A DNA stretch of 38,298 bases from Nitrospirota bacterium (GTDB lineage: Bacteria > Nitrospirota > Thermodesulfovibrionia > Thermodesulfovibrionales > JdFR-88). Every line of letters starts with the position of its first letter. The stretch's first letter is position 1. The notes beneath the pieces were generated by a model. It saw only the letters and a program-made list of their open reading frames with translations. It had not been told where the DNA came from and ran no database searches. The DNA is taken from contig JAJYIR010000017.1 of assembly GCA_021789935.1 (NCBI GenBank), forward strand, positions 12,112 through 50,409, read 5' to 3'. Shown piece by piece: positions 1-9,852 of this stretch. A program made the translations under genes and the position numbers.

Positions 1-1164
1 CCGCCCCTGGTTCAAAAGCGCCCCGGCATTTTTAAGGACGAGCGCCGAAAGGGCCGGCCAGTCTTCGCACTGGGTCCAGAGCCCCGCCGCATCCTCTGCA
101 TGGCCGTCCTCTTCAAGCAACACGGCCTCGGCTTTTTTTACGGCCGTGATCTCTTCTTTTGAATATGTCTCCCCCGCCTTGGCGTTAAGAAACTCCCTGA
201 ATAAAGGGTGGAACTGGTAAACGGGCGGGGTGCCCCGCCTCTCAATAAAATAATTGCTCCGGCTGAGCCCGGAGAGAATTTTTCCGGCCGCTTCCAGCCC
301 AGTGAGTTTTTCAGCCAGGCGGGCCGGTATCCTGGGCAGAAATGAAGCCTTTAAAAGAAAATCCCTGGTCGTCACGTCCATTTTTCCGAGTATTTCACCG
401 GCGAAATACTCGAATATCCTCTCAGGACGGACAGAGGCAAGAGAACCCGGTGCGCCCTCCGTTTTCATCTCCTCCAGGAAGAGGACAAGCCCTGCCGCCC
501 AGCCCCGCGTCTTTTCGTGCAGCTCGTGGAGGATGTTCATGGAGATCTTTTGTTTGCTGCAGGCATTGATGAAGGTTTCCGATTCGCCAAGGCTGAACTT
601 TATTTCTTCCCAGCCAATGGACCCCATCTTCCTGTTTGCCAGCAGATATACCAGCCGGGGCGGGGGCTCATAGCGGCTTATTAATATGCACTGGATTCCA
701 GGGGGGGTGAGGAGAATGGCTTTGGCGATGATTTCCTGTAAGGCCGGGCTCTCCAGGGCCTCCTGGCAATTATCAAACACAAGGATGTGCGGAGGTTTTA
801 GCCTCCGGAACAGGTCCTCGAAATATCCCGCCGTGAATGCTGAAAGCCCCCCAAGGTATTCCGCCGTGAAAAGGGGAAGGGGCTTTTGGGACCTTTTTCC
901 TGATTTTCCCAAGGCCAGTCCCAGGTAATAAAAGAAGGAGGCCGGGTCCGCATCGGTCTTGTCCGCCTGGTACCAGAGATGAGGGAGTTTGCGGTAACCC
1001 AGATAACTGGCAATCAGCGTTGTTTTACCGGCCCCGGCGGGACCGGATACCCAGACGGCGGGATAGTCTCTCATCGAATCCAGGGAGTAAAAAAGTTTTT
1101 CTCTTGGAAAAACGCCCGAAATAACAGGGCGGGTTACTTTGGCTGAAGGCGCCGGGCCTCTCAT
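1..1164 (-). CDS. MalT/LuxR-like STAND ATPase transcriptional regulator (3' end outside window)
   Basis: Only the first 388 codons lie in the window; the frame stays open to base 1. The reverse-strand translation has a P-loop near residues 35-45 (WVSGPAGAGKT) and a Walker B-like stretch (HILVFDNCQE) near residue 130, followed by the helical region usual in MalT-type signal-transduction ATPases. The segment before the P-loop (KVTRPVISGVFPREKLF) is typical of this large LuxR-type family. Family members bind ATP, oligomerise on a ligand, and usually carry TPRs and a C-terminal LuxR helix-turn-helix, neither of which can be seen here. The ATG at 1162-1164 is preceded by GGGGAG. It lies downstream of rlmN on the same strand, about 150 bp away, so it may be transcribed separately. 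The ligand and targets cannot be deduced. Confidence 0.8.
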   Translation of the reverse strand, partial: MRGPAPSAKVTRPVISGVFPREKLFYSLDSMRDYPAVWVSGPAGAGKTTLIASYLGYRKLPHLWYQADKTDADPASFFYYLGLALGKSGKRSQKPLPLFTAEYLGGLSAFTAGYFEDLFRRLKPPHILVFDNCQEALESPALQEIIAKAILLTPPGIQCILISRYEPPPRLVYLLANRKMGSIGWEEIKFSLGESETFINACSKQKISMNILHELHEKTRGWAAGLVLFLEEMKTEGAPGSLASVRPERIFEYFAGEILGKMDVTTRDFLLKASFLPRIPARLAEKLTGLEAAGKILSGLSRSNYFIERRGTPPVYQFHPLFREFLNAKAGETYSKEEITAVKKAEAVLLEEDGHAEDAAGLWTQCEDWPALSALVLKNAGALLNQGR

Positions 1165-1239
1165 TATCTCCCCACGGGATATATCAAGAATAAAAGCTTT
1201 AGTTATTAAAAACTACGTTATTTTAACAGAAATCGGGCC

Positions 1240-1257
1240 CCGGTTGATTGTAACCGG
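1240..1257 (-). other. Small inverted repeat between rlmN and the STAND regulator gene
   Basis: CCGGTT and AACCGG form a 6-bp stem around a 6-base loop. It lies about 60 bases past the rlmN stop in the direction of transcription. On the minus strand no clear U-tract follows; on the plus strand a run of six T's does. It may be a weak terminator or mean nothing. Confidence 0.3.
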
Positions 1258-1317
1258 CAATTTTTTACAAAACAAAAATCCCTTGGCCCATCCCTTTTTG
1301 TTTCGACGGGGAAAAAT

Positions 1318-2394
1318 TTATTTTTTCAATTCGTACTTTGCCTTCAGCTGTCCGCAGGCGGCAAGGATGTCCGCCCCCTTGCTTTTCCTTATGATCGCGG
1401 TGCAGCCTGAATCCAGAAGCGCTTTCTGAAAGGCCAGCACCTTTTGGGCTGAAGGCGCATGGAATTCCGAGCCTTCGTGCCGGTTAAACGGTATCAGGTT
1501 TACCTTGGAGGGTATGCCGTGGAGCAGTTTTACAAGGCTTCGGGCATCCGCCAGGCTGTCGTTTATCCCGCCAAGAAGCACGTATTCGAAAGTGATCCTC
1601 CCCCGGCTTGGTACAGGGAATTGCCTTAAGGCCTGCATTAGAGAGGGAAGCCCGTAGCGTCTGTTTATGGGCATGATATGGTTTCTGGTTTCATCCGTTG
1701 CCGCGTTCAGGGAGACGGCAAGATTCACCATCGGGGCCATTTCGGGGAGTTTTAATATACCGGGCACAATTCCGGAAGTCGACACGGTGATCCGTCTTTT
1801 TGAAAAATGGACTAGCTCCGTCAAAATCCTGAGCGCGTCCGCAACGTTTTCAATGTTATTTAGAGGCTCCCCCATTCCCATGAAAACGATATTGGTTATC
1901 TTCCGGGGCGTGATGTGCCTCTGGACTGAAAGGACCTGCTCCACTATCTCCCGGGAGGTGAGGTTTCTTATTAACCCCAGCTTTCCCGTAAGGCAGAACA
2001 GGCAGCCGGCCGCGCAGCCTGCCTGGCTTGAAATGCAGAGCGTGAGGCGTGGAGTTTTTGTTTTTTGATTTTGATCATCATTTGCCTGGTCCTCATCTGC
2101 CGGGATAAGTACGCTTTCAATGAAGTTTTCCCCGTCATCCAGCTCAAACAGGTATTTCTCCGTGCCGTCCCGGGACGTGAGCATTTCTTTTACCCTGAGG
2201 GTGCTGATGAAGGCTTTTTGAGAGAGGTTTTCACGCAGCGTTTTTGAAAATTCCGTTATCTCTCCGATGACGGTTATGTTTTTTTCATACATCCAGTGCA
2301 GAAGCTGGCCCGCCCGGAAGGCCGGCAGCCCCTCATTTTTCATGAATTCCCGCAGGGAGGACTTATCCAGAGATTTCAGATCCGTTAAAGCCAT
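1318..2394 (-). CDS. rlmN: Dual-specificity 23S rRNA A2503 / tRNA A37 C2-methyltransferase RlmN
   Basis: RlmN is a radical-SAM enzyme that methylates C2 of A2503 in 23S rRNA and A37 of some tRNAs. The 358-aa protein has the family length, the N-terminal helical RNA-binding part, the RlmN-type radical-SAM motif CX3CX2C (CAAGCLFC, residues about 125-132) followed by LTGKLGLIRNL, and the FMGMGEPLNN motif. A cysteine near the C-terminus (GCTAIIRKSKGADI) fits the methyl-carrying cysteine of the family. The insertion rich in D/Q/N/K after ESVLIPADED is slightly longer than usual. It is transcribed leftward and is isolated from ahcY by a strong terminator, so it has its own promoter. Confidence 0.95.
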   Translation of the reverse strand: MALTDLKSLDKSSLREFMKNEGLPAFRAGQLLHWMYEKNITVIGEITEFSKTLRENLSQKAFISTLRVKEMLTSRDGTEKYLFELDDGENFIESVLIPADEDQANDDQNQKTKTPRLTLCISSQAGCAAGCLFCLTGKLGLIRNLTSREIVEQVLSVQRHITPRKITNIVFMGMGEPLNNIENVADALRILTELVHFSKRRITVSTSGIVPGILKLPEMAPMVNLAVSLNAATDETRNHIMPINRRYGLPSLMQALRQFPVPSRGRITFEYVLLGGINDSLADARSLVKLLHGIPSKVNLIPFNRHEGSEFHAPSAQKVLAFQKALLDSGCTAIIRKSKGADILAACGQLKAKYELKK

Positions 2395-2483
2395 ACTCTT
2401 TATTTTAATTCCCCTCTTCCAACCCTTTCAAGCAGACTATCAATAAATGATGCGCCTCCCAAAAAAACAAAAAACAAAAACAA

Positions 2484-2521
2484 AAAAAGGGCACAAGGTT
2501 TTTGCGCCTTGGGCCCTTTTT
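2484..2521 (-). terminator. Rho-independent terminator after ahcY
   Basis: The arms AAAAAGGGCACAAGG (2484-2498) and CCTTGGGCCCTTTTT (2507-2521) pair with a single A-G mismatch around an 8-base loop. The A-rich tract at 2461-2488 becomes a U-tract in the leftward transcript. This ends the metK-ahcY unit 33 bases after the ahcY stop and could also work in the opposite direction. Confidence 0.85.
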
Positions 2522-2553
2522 GGATATCGCAATAAAAAACCGGGATAAAAAAG

Positions 2554-3810
2554 CTAAGTCCCCATCTCCCAGCTTTGAAGGTACTTTTTCTGTTCGGCAG
2601 TGAGTTTGTCGATTTTTATGCCCATGCCCGCGAGTTTCAGGCGGGCTATTTCCTGGTCTATGGCGCAGGGCACCGGATAGACTTTTTTGTCCAGCTTTTT
2701 GTAGTTTTTTGCCATGTACTCTGCGGACAGCGCCTGGTTGGCAAAGCTCATGTCCATCACCTGGGATGGGTGCCCTTCGGCTGCGGCAAGGTTTATGAGC
2801 CTGCCTTCTCCAAGAAGGTAAACCCGGTTTCCGTTTCTAAGCGTGTGTTCCTCCACGAAATCCCTTATCTGCCGTGTGGATTTGGAGAGTTTTTTGAGCG
2901 CGGGGATGTCTATCTCCACGTTGAAATGGCCGGAGTTCGCGATTATTGCGCCGTCTTTCATCTTTTTGAAAGAGCGCTCAGAGATGACGTTTATGTCCCC
3001 CGTTACGGTTATGAACATGTCGGCCTGGGCCGCGACTTCCTCCAGGGGCATCACGGCGAAGCCATCCAGCACCGCCTCAAGCGCCCTTAAAGGGTCAACC
3101 TCAGTCACGACGACCCTGGCCCCCATGCCCTTTGCCCGCATTGCGACCCCTTTGCCGCACCAGCCGTAACCGCAGACCACCAGTATGGAACCTGCGATGA
3201 GCCTGTTCGTGGCCCTGATCACCCCGTCAAGCGTGGATTGCCCCGTGCCGTAACGGTTGTCAAAGAGGTATTTGGTATAGGCGTCGTTTACCGCGATGAT
3301 GGGATATTTTAAAACCCCGTCTGCCGCCATTGCCTTAAGCCTTATGACGCCGGTCGTGGTTTCCTCTGTGCCGCCGAGCATATTTTTGATGAGACCGGCC
3401 TTTTCCTTGTGGACGGTGCTTACCAGGTCCGCCCCGTCATCCATGGTCATGTTGGGCATGAGCGAAAGACACTGCCCCATGTGTTTGTAGTATGTCTTGT
3501 TGTCTTCGCCCTTTATGGCGAATGTGGGTATTTTAAAGTGCTTTACCAGGGAGGCAGCCACATCGTCCTGCGTGCTCAGCGGGTTTGAAGCGCAAAGATG
3601 CACCTGGGCGCCGCCGGCGGCAAGTGTGTCCATGAGGTTGGCCGTCTCCGTAGTCACGTGCAGGCAGGCGGCAAGACGTATGCCCTTGAGGGGTTTTTCC
3701 TTCATGAACCTTGCCTTTATCCCCCTGAGAACGGGCATGTCCTTTGCCGCCCACTCGATCCTCAGACGTCCCTTTTCAGCCAGTTTCTGGTCCTTCACAT
3801 CGCTTTTCAT
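2554..3810 (-). CDS. ahcY: S-adenosyl-L-homocysteine hydrolase
   Basis: This enzyme reversibly splits S-adenosylhomocysteine into adenosine and homocysteine, removing the product inhibitor of SAM-dependent methyltransferases. With the ATG at 3808-3810 the protein is 418 aa. It has the N-terminal substrate domain ([16 protein letters not shown]), the [10 protein letters not shown]-like segment and the Rossmann NAD site ([20 protein letters not shown]). The frame is open for another 26 codons upstream, into metK, but the chosen ATG follows the metK stop by one base and has AAGGAGGT upstream. The conserved protein also begins near this ATG. ahcY is the second gene of a metK-ahcY operon ending in the terminator at 2484-2521. 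Confidence 0.95.
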   Translation of the reverse strand: MKSDVKDQKLAEKGRLRIEWAAKDMPVLRGIKARFMKEKPLKGIRLAACLHVTTETANLMDTLAAGGAQVHLCASNPLSTQDDVAASLVKHFKIPTFAIKGEDNKTYYKHMGQCLSLMPNMTMDDGADLVSTVHKEKAGLIKNMLGGTEETTTGVIRLKAMAADGVLKYPIIAVNDAYTKYLFDNRYGTGQSTLDGVIRATNRLIAGSILVVCGYGWCGKGVAMRAKGMGARVVVTEVDPLRALEAVLDGFAVMPLEEVAAQADMFITVTGDINVISERSFKKMKDGAIIANSGHFNVEIDIPALKKLSKSTRQIRDFVEEHTLRNGNRVYLLGEGRLINLAAAEGHPSQVMDMSFANQALSAEYMAKNYKKLDKKVYPVPCAIDQEIARLKLAGMGIKIDKLTAEQKKYLQSWEMGT

Positions 3811-3811
3811 C

Positions 3812-4963
3812 TTACAGACCGACCTCCTTCCTGAGCGCCTCAGCCTTGTCAGTTTTCTCCCATGTGAAATCGGCGTCGCTTCTTCCAAAATGGCCGTATG
3901 CCGCCGTTTTCTTGTATATCGGTCTCCTTAAGTCGAGCGAATCGATTATCCCCTTCGGGGTAAGCGGGAATATCTTTCTTACTGCCGCCGCCGTCTTCTG
4001 CGGATCCACTTTCGTGGTGCCGAATGAATCCAGGAGCAGGGAGACCGGTTCCGGTACGCCGATGGCGTATGCGATCTGGACTTCCATCTTGTCCGCAACA
4101 CCCGCGGCCACTATATTTTTTGCTATGTAGCGGGCCATATAAGCCCCCGAGCGGTCGACCTTTGTGGGGTCCTTGCCGGAGAAAGCTCCCCCGCCGTGGC
4201 TGCCTACCCCGCCATAGCTGTCTACTATTATCTTCCTTCCGGTAAGCCCGGTATCGCCCATCGGGCCTCCGGTCACAAACCTCCCGGTCGGGTTTATGTA
4301 ATACTTGATGCGCTCCTCGTCTACCAGTTCAACCGGTATGACCGGTTTTATTACCTTCTCGATCAGGTCATCCTTAAGGTCTTTCAGATGCACATCAGGG
4401 CTGTGCTGCGTTGAAATGACCACGGTATCTATCCTGAGAGGCTTCCCGTCCCTGTATTCGACGGTTACCTGCGTTTTGCCATCCGGCCTTAAATAGGCAA
4501 GGACATCGGACTTCCGTGCCTCCGCGAGTTTCATGGCCAGTTTGTGGGCCAGGGAGATTGGAAGCGGCATGAGATCCGGGGTCTCGTTGCAGGCGTAACC
4601 GAACATCAGTCCCTGGTCCCCGGCCCCTCCTGTATCAACACCCATGGCTATGTCTCCCGACTGCTCATGGATAGAGGTAACCACGGCACAGGTCTCGTAA
4701 TCGAAACCATATTTTGCGCGTGTGTACCCTATCCCTTTTATGGTTTCCCTTACAATTGACGGGATATCCGCGTAAGTCGAGGTGGATATCTCTCCGGCCA
4801 CGAAAGCGAGTCCTGTCGTTACAAGAGTCTCACAGGCCACCCTAGAGAAAGGGTCTTTGGCTATGATCGCATCGAGTATCGCGTCAGAGATCTGATCCGC
4901 TACCTTGTCCGGGTGACCCTCGGTCACTGACTCAGAAGTGAAAAAATAGTTCATTCTGGACAT
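3812..4963 (-). CDS. metK: S-adenosylmethionine synthetase
   Basis: MetK makes SAM from methionine and ATP. The 383-aa protein has the family length and motifs: [21 protein letters not shown] at the N-terminus (methionine/ATP site), the [12 protein letters not shown] motif, and [16 protein letters not shown] (P-loop-like). The start has AGGAGG upstream; an ATG three codons later is an alternative. The gene is followed after one base by ahcY, so SAM synthesis and SAH removal are co-transcribed. About 110 bp separate it from the end of ftsK. I saw no SAM riboswitch there. Confidence 0.96.
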   Translation of the reverse strand: MSRMNYFFTSESVTEGHPDKVADQISDAILDAIIAKDPFSRVACETLVTTGLAFVAGEISTSTYADIPSIVRETIKGIGYTRAKYGFDYETCAVVTSIHEQSGDIAMGVDTGGAGDQGLMFGYACNETPDLMPLPISLAHKLAMKLAEARKSDVLAYLRPDGKTQVTVEYRDGKPLRIDTVVISTQHSPDVHLKDLKDDLIEKVIKPVIPVELVDEERIKYYINPTGRFVTGGPMGDTGLTGRKIIVDSYGGVGSHGGGAFSGKDPTKVDRSGAYMARYIAKNIVAAGVADKMEVQIAYAIGVPEPVSLLLDSFGTTKVDPQKTAAAVRKIFPLTPKGIIDSLDLRRPIYKKTAAYGHFGRSDADFTWEKTDKAEALRKEVGL

Positions 4964-5074
4964 TTTTGTAAAGCACCTCCTCTTTTTGAAAATCGCGACC
5001 TTTAAGTTTACTCCAAGAAGAATTTAAAGGAAAGAGGATTTTACAGGACGGCGGCAAAAAAATCGGGGAAGTTT

Positions 5075-7150
5075 TTAAAACTCCCTGCGGCCCAGGAAGG
5101 CCCTGGGTTTTCCGGCACCCCTCGGCGGCCCGATAAGGCTGTCCTCCTCCATGAGTTCCACAATCCTTGCGGCCCGGTTGAAGCCTATCTTGAGCCTTCG
5201 CTGTATGGCGGAGATTGAGACCTCGCCAGACTGGGCGCCAAGCTCCACCGCCTTGTCATAAAGCTCGTCCCTGGCGGTTTCTCCAGGTTGATTATTCTCC
5301 GGCTCCGCTTCCCTGATCGCATCAAATATGCTGTAGTCGGGCGGCCTCTGCGTCTTTATGAAATCGGTGATGGTTTTTATCTCGTCTTCGGATATGAAGG
5401 CGCCGTGTACCCGCAGGACTCTGGAGCCGGGAGACAACAGGAGCATGTCGCCCTTTCCTATGAGCTGCTCCGCGCCCTGGGCGTCCAGTATCGTCCTGGA
5501 ATCTATTCTGGATGCCACCTGGAAGGCGATCCTGGTGGGGAAATTGGCCTTTATCACCCCTGTGAGGACATCCACTGAGGGCCGCTGGGTGGCAAGTATA
5601 AGGTGGATGCCGGAGGCCCTGGCCATCTGGGCCAGCCGTGCTATGCTCTCTTCCACCTGGGCCGCCGAGGAAAGCATCAGGTCCGCAAGCTCGTCGATCA
5701 CAACCACTATAAAGGGAAGCCGCTCTTCTTCCGGCACGGCGCGGTTGAACCCCTCTATGCCCCTTACCCCTTTGCCCGCTATGAGCCGGTAGCGCCTCTC
5801 CATCTCGAAGACCATTTTTTTCAGGGCCTCCGAAGCGGGCTTGGGCCCGGTCACGACCGGACTTATAAGGTGAGGGATGCCTTCGTAAGCGGAAAGCTCC
5901 AGGAGCTTAGGGTCTATCATGAGCATCTTCACCTGTTCCGGAGATGCCTTATAGAGGATGCTCGTTATCATGGAGTTAAGGCATACGCTTTTGCCTGCCC
6001 CCGTTGCGCCCGCCACAAGCAGATGGGGCATGCGCGCAAGGTCCGCAACTACAGCCGCCCCGAATATGTCCTTGCCCAGCGCCAGAGTGAGGTTTGAAGC
6101 GCTCCGCCTGAACCCCTCCGAGTTGATTATGTCCTTTAAAAAAACGATCTCTCTCTGCTTGTTGGGCACCTCTATGCCGATTGCGGCCTTGCCGGGTATC
6201 GGGGCTATCCTTGTGCTTTGCGCCTTCAGGGAAAGCGAAAGGTCCTCCGCAAGCGAGACCACCTTCTGGATCTTTACGCCGGGGGCGGGCTCGAACTCAT
6301 ACATGGTGACTATGGGCCCCGCCTGTACCTGGGAGACCTTGCCCTGAATGCCAAAATCCCTGAGTTTTCTCTCTAGCAGGGCGGAACCCGAAATAAGCTC
6401 TTCCTTTGAGGGCCGCTCCGCCTGCCTGTCCGGATCGTCGAGGAAATTGACGGAGGGCAGCGTATAGGCCAGATGCCCGGAGGAGGCGGGGGCTACCGGC
6501 CCATATTCCCTGAAATCCCTGCCGTCATGCTCCTCCGGGCCGGCGATAAATACCGGTTCGCTCTCAGGGACGGAGTTTTCTTCATCGGCAGGCGAGGGTT
6601 CCGGAATGGATGTTCTCCCCGGTTGTTTTACCTGCTTGGGCTCCCTGGTTTTTTTTCTGGCCGGCACCAGTTCTTTAAGCGGTACCGGACTTAAAAGCAC
6701 CAAAGAGGAGATCAGGAGGAAAAGTGCAAGGATGTAACCGCCAGGGGCGGAAAGATACCTGACAAGGAAAAATGCGCCGCGCTCTCCTATGAACCCCCCG
6801 GAGTTCCCGCCCGTGAGCTTGAAGTCAAGCCCGGTGAGGCCCGAAAGAAAAGAAAAAGAAAGAATAAAGAGCGCCGCCCCCGCCACGTGGAGTTTAAATG
6901 TTTCCCGGTCCATGATTTTTCTGATGCCGGCGGCCGCGAAAAATAGCGGCGCAAAAAAAGCCGAAACCCCGAAAAAAGAAAAGAGCAGGTCCGCTATATA
7001 AGCGCCCACGGGACCGCCATAATTGCGCACACCGTAGGTGCTTTCGGTGAAAAAGGAGGGGTCCCATTTTGAGTAGCTGAAAAGGCACAGTGCAAGGTAT
7101 AGAGCGCCCAGAACGGAAGCGATGCCTATCAATTCGCGTTTCTTATGCAC
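5075..7150 (-). CDS. ftsK: FtsK/SpoIIIE-family DNA translocase
   Basis: FtsK couples cell division to chromosome segregation by pumping DNA at the septum. The 691-aa protein has four hydrophobic membrane segments (roughly residues 8-25, 50-78, 88-106 and 125-155), a short Pro/Glu-rich linker (160-240), the motor domain with Walker A GATGAGKS (381-388) and Walker B IVVVIDELADLM, and a C-terminal winged-helix gamma domain (about 620-690) that reads polar DNA motifs. The linker is much shorter than in E. coli FtsK and closer to SpoIIIE-type proteins. The start is a GTG with no clear ribosome site; an in-frame TAA lies three codons upstream, so no longer start exists. Confidence 0.95.
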   Translation of the reverse strand: MHKKRELIGIASVLGALYLALCLFSYSKWDPSFFTESTYGVRNYGGPVGAYIADLLFSFFGVSAFFAPLFFAAAGIRKIMDRETFKLHVAGAALFILSFSFLSGLTGLDFKLTGGNSGGFIGERGAFFLVRYLSAPGGYILALFLLISSLVLLSPVPLKELVPARKKTREPKQVKQPGRTSIPEPSPADEENSVPESEPVFIAGPEEHDGRDFREYGPVAPASSGHLAYTLPSVNFLDDPDRQAERPSKEELISGSALLERKLRDFGIQGKVSQVQAGPIVTMYEFEPAPGVKIQKVVSLAEDLSLSLKAQSTRIAPIPGKAAIGIEVPNKQREIVFLKDIINSEGFRRSASNLTLALGKDIFGAAVVADLARMPHLLVAGATGAGKSVCLNSMITSILYKASPEQVKMLMIDPKLLELSAYEGIPHLISPVVTGPKPASEALKKMVFEMERRYRLIAGKGVRGIEGFNRAVPEEERLPFIVVVIDELADLMLSSAAQVEESIARLAQMARASGIHLILATQRPSVDVLTGVIKANFPTRIAFQVASRIDSRTILDAQGAEQLIGKGDMLLLSPGSRVLRVHGAFISEDEIKTITDFIKTQRPPDYSIFDAIREAEPENNQPGETARDELYDKAVELGAQSGEVSISAIQRRLKIGFNRAARIVELMEEDSLIGPPRGAGKPRAFLGRREF

Positions 7151-7302
7151 AGGGTTTTAAACTTTTTTTATTCGCGCGGGAACACGCCAACGGGACCTCG
7201 AACATGGAGGATTATAACATTTTCGAAGGGCCGGTATGCCGCAGGATAACGGCGGCATGTGCCGGCTGCAGGGCGGCGCTTCCCGCAGGATCCTTTAATT
7301 AA

Positions 7303-7332
7303 TTGAAAATAGAAAGTCTTTTGTTGTAGTAT
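7303..7332 (+). promoter_or_regulatory. Candidate sigma-70 promoter of tRNA-Leu
   Basis: TTGAAA (7303-7308) and TAGTAT (7327-7332) are separated by 18 bases, with the -10 ending 8 bases before the first tRNA base. This would leave almost no 5' leader, so the exact assignment is tentative. Confidence 0.35.
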
Positions 7333-7340
7333 CTTAACTA

Positions 7341-7423
7341 GCCGAAGTGGTGGAACCTGGTAGACACGCACGTTTGAGGGGCGTGTGGGGCAACCCGTGC
7401 GGGTTCAAATCCCGCCTTCGGCA
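7341..7423 (+). tRNA. tRNA-Leu, anticodon GAG
   Basis: The 83-nt sequence folds as a class II tRNA. The acceptor arm is GCCGAAG/CTTCGGC with discriminator A. The D-arm contains GGTAGAC, the anticodon loop is TTGAGGG with anticodon GAG, a long variable arm is present (TGGGGCAACCCGT), and the T-arm is GCGGG-TTCAAAT-CCCGC. It closely matches bacterial tRNA-Leu(GAG). CCA is not encoded. A T-rich tract follows immediately and may terminate transcription. Confidence 0.95.
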
Positions 7424-7469
7424 TTTTTTATTTTTTCTTTCAAGTGCCCTGTCTTAGGGCCGCTGCACT

Positions 7470-9473
7470 TCAGGACGCCGGCAACCCGTCCAGGATTTCC
7501 CTCACCTTCGAGAGAAGGACCCCGGGCGTGATCGGTTTCAGGATGAAGTTCCGGTCAGTCTCCTCCATCCCGTTCCCGTTTATGACGTCCGGCGCATAAC
7601 CGCTCATAAAGATGGCCTTTGTTTCTGGGGACATGCGCCTTATCTGCTCGCGGGCCTCTTTTCCATTGGCCCTGGGCATGATCACGTCCAGCACGGCAAG
7701 GCGGATGTCATCGCGGTTTGCCGCGAACTTCTCCACGGCATCCTCCCCGTTTTCAGCCTCGATCACCGTGTATCCGTACTCGCGGAGGATGGCGCTTGTG
7801 AGTTTCCTTAACGAGGCGTCATCTTCGGCCACGAGTATGGTTTCGGCCCCGCCGCGCAAAGCGCTTTTATCCGGGACCTCTTTTTTTTGCTCCCTGGCCG
7901 GAGCGTCGATGAGGGGCAGAAAAATCTTGAAGGTCGTGCCGATCCCGGGCTCACTTTGGACATCAATGCGTCCGCCATGCTGCTCGATTATCCCGTATGT
8001 CATGGAGAGCCCCAGGCCGGTCCCCTTTCCCACTTCTTTTGTCGTGAAAAACGGATCGAATATTCTTTTTGTGGTTTGCGTCTCCATCCCGGAGCCGGTG
8101 TCCGTTACCGAGATCAGGGCATATCTGCCGGTCCTGAAATTGCCGCCCCCGATGAACTCATCATTCAAATCGGCGGTCCCTGTCTGGATAACAAGAAATC
8201 CCCCGCCGGGCATGGCGTCCTTGGCATTTGTCACCAGGTTCATAAGGACCTGTTCTATCTGGCCGCTGTCGACCATCGCGATAAGGTCTTCCCTGCAGCA
8301 CCTGACCACCAGCTCTATATCTTCCCGGATCAGCCTCAGAAGGAGCTTTTCAATCCCCTTTATCAGCGCATTTAACTCCACAGGGCATAGGCTAATAGTT
8401 TGTTTCCGGCTGAATGCCAGGAGGTTTTTAACCAGGTTAACCGCTTTTTGGGAGGCCAAAAGAATATGGTCCGCATAATTTTTGAGAGGATCGTTTCCCT
8501 CCACCCTGCCTTTCAGCAAATCGGCATAACCGATGATTGCGGACAGTATGTTGTTGAAATCGTGGGCGATCCCCCCGGCCAGTTGGCCCACGGCTTCCAT
8601 TTTTTGCGCATGCCTTAACTGTTCTTCAAGTTTTTTTTGCTGGGTGATGTCTGTTGTAATGCCCAAAAGGGCAGTGATTTTTCCGGTTGTGTCCCTGAAG
8701 GGCACGGATTGTGTCGAGAGACGCCGGCTTGTCCCTTTCATTCCCACCATATCGAATTCAAGGGAGGCGGATTCGCCCCTGAACACCTTTCCCAGAAGCC
8801 TTTTAAAGGCGTCCCGGTATTCCGGCAGTACCAGACCCAATACCGATTTGCCCTTGACCTGCTCGAATGAATCGGCCTCTATCATGGCCAGGCCGGAGGG
8901 GTTCATCGCAAGCAGGGCGCCATCGGGGGCCAGCAGCTTTACGCACTGCGGCTCAGACTCGATAATCATTCTTAAGCGGCGCTCGCTTTCCTTCAACGCC
9001 TCTTCAAGGTTTTTCCGTTCGGTGATGTCCTGAAAGGTTTCAGTCACGAACACCAGCCGCCCATTGGAGTCATAAGTCGGTGCCGCGCTGAGTATTATGT
9101 ACCGGTCAGCTCCGCCGAGGTTGCGAAACCAACCCTCAGACTCAAGCCCCTTGTTGATCAGCCTGGAATGGAAGTGGTCAGCATATAGCCGGCCAATATC
9201 CTCATAATTTCCGTCTATTATCACATCGGCCAGGGTTTGGCGCTTTTCGGGATAGAAAGGCTTCCAGTGGTCACGTGACCCCACCATGCCGGCTGCTTTC
9301 ACTCCGGTGAGTTCCTCGCAAGCCTTGTTCCAGACGACAACCTCGTGGTTTGCGTTGAGCACGAAGGCGGCCACTGCAAGGTTTTCAATAAGGCCGGCGT
9401 TCAGGGACTCGGCTTTTTGCTTCCAGTCCGTGAAGCTTGCCGCTATGCGCCGCCCATTCCCTGCGGTTTCCAA
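7470..9473 (-). CDS. Hybrid PAS-PAS histidine kinase with C-terminal receiver domain
   Basis: The 667-aa protein has no membrane segment and should be cytoplasmic. It has two PAS domains (about 28-155 and 165-280, the first followed by the ETFQDITERK coiled-coil signature), a HisKA domain with phospho-acceptor His304 in GGIAHDFNN, an HATPase_c domain (NLVTNAKDAMPGGG, then GTGLGLSMTYGIIEQHGG), and a receiver domain from about residue 545 (VAEDDASLRKL, phospho-acceptor in LAVLDVIMP). Hybrid kinases of this layout pass phosphate to a separate histidine phosphotransfer protein or use the receiver to tune kinase activity. No dedicated response regulator gene is adjacent, so it is an orphan. Its 3' end faces the tRNA gene. 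The signal sensed is unknown. Confidence 0.9.
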   Translation of the reverse strand: METAGNGRRIAASFTDWKQKAESLNAGLIENLAVAAFVLNANHEVVVWNKACEELTGVKAAGMVGSRDHWKPFYPEKRQTLADVIIDGNYEDIGRLYADHFHSRLINKGLESEGWFRNLGGADRYIILSAAPTYDSNGRLVFVTETFQDITERKNLEEALKESERRLRMIIESEPQCVKLLAPDGALLAMNPSGLAMIEADSFEQVKGKSVLGLVLPEYRDAFKRLLGKVFRGESASLEFDMVGMKGTSRRLSTQSVPFRDTTGKITALLGITTDITQQKKLEEQLRHAQKMEAVGQLAGGIAHDFNNILSAIIGYADLLKGRVEGNDPLKNYADHILLASQKAVNLVKNLLAFSRKQTISLCPVELNALIKGIEKLLLRLIREDIELVVRCCREDLIAMVDSGQIEQVLMNLVTNAKDAMPGGGFLVIQTGTADLNDEFIGGGNFRTGRYALISVTDTGSGMETQTTKRIFDPFFTTKEVGKGTGLGLSMTYGIIEQHGGRIDVQSEPGIGTTFKIFLPLIDAPAREQKKEVPDKSALRGGAETILVAEDDASLRKLTSAILREYGYTVIEAENGEDAVEKFAANRDDIRLAVLDVIMPRANGKEAREQIRRMSPETKAIFMSGYAPDVINGNGMEETDRNFILKPITPGVLLSKVREILDGLPAS

Positions 9474-9852
9474 AAACCCACCCCCACCTTTTTTTAAGGA
9501 TAATCAATTTTATAAAAAACCAGTAAATTATTTTAAAAAAAGAGCGGTATTGTCAACGTCCAACTGAAAAATCAAATCCGTTTAAAGCTGCCGCTTTAGA
9601 GTCTGGGAAATATATTCAGTTTTAAATGGTGGGATGTTTTTTCTCCGCAATAATTGTGCAATTTTGAAGGCATTGAATTAAAAGGAAAAATCTTTAACAA
9701 TGGCAGGAAGTGCCGCTGTTTACATGGGGCCTCAAATTAGGATTTCCACGATGACGATACTTTAATATAGACATAATCTCCTTTTTTAACATAAAATAGC
9801 GCACTTCTGTGCATCTCGTGGCGTATGCTCTGAAGGGGGAAAGAAGGCAAAA
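9474..9852. other. Divergent intergenic region between hybrid kinase and multihaem cytochrome
   Basis: No gene is supported here. The kinase-proximal side is A/T-rich and holds the TTGACA element described separately. A 12-bp palindrome, AATTGTGCAATT, lies at 9652-9663. The cytochrome start at 9853 has AAGAAGG upstream. No convincing -35/-10 or -24/-12 pair for the rightward cytochrome genes was found. Confidence 0.5.
9530..9556 (-). promoter_or_regulatory. Candidate promoter of the hybrid kinase gene
   Basis: On the minus strand a perfect TTGACA (9556-9551) is followed after 15 bases by TAAAAT (9535-9530), about 57 bases before the kinase start. The spacer is shorter than the ideal 17, so this is only a candidate. 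Confidence 0.35.

Noticed and set aside
4964-5074. SAM riboswitch before metK
   Set aside because: The gap is about 110 bases and shows none of the conserved helices I know; no support.
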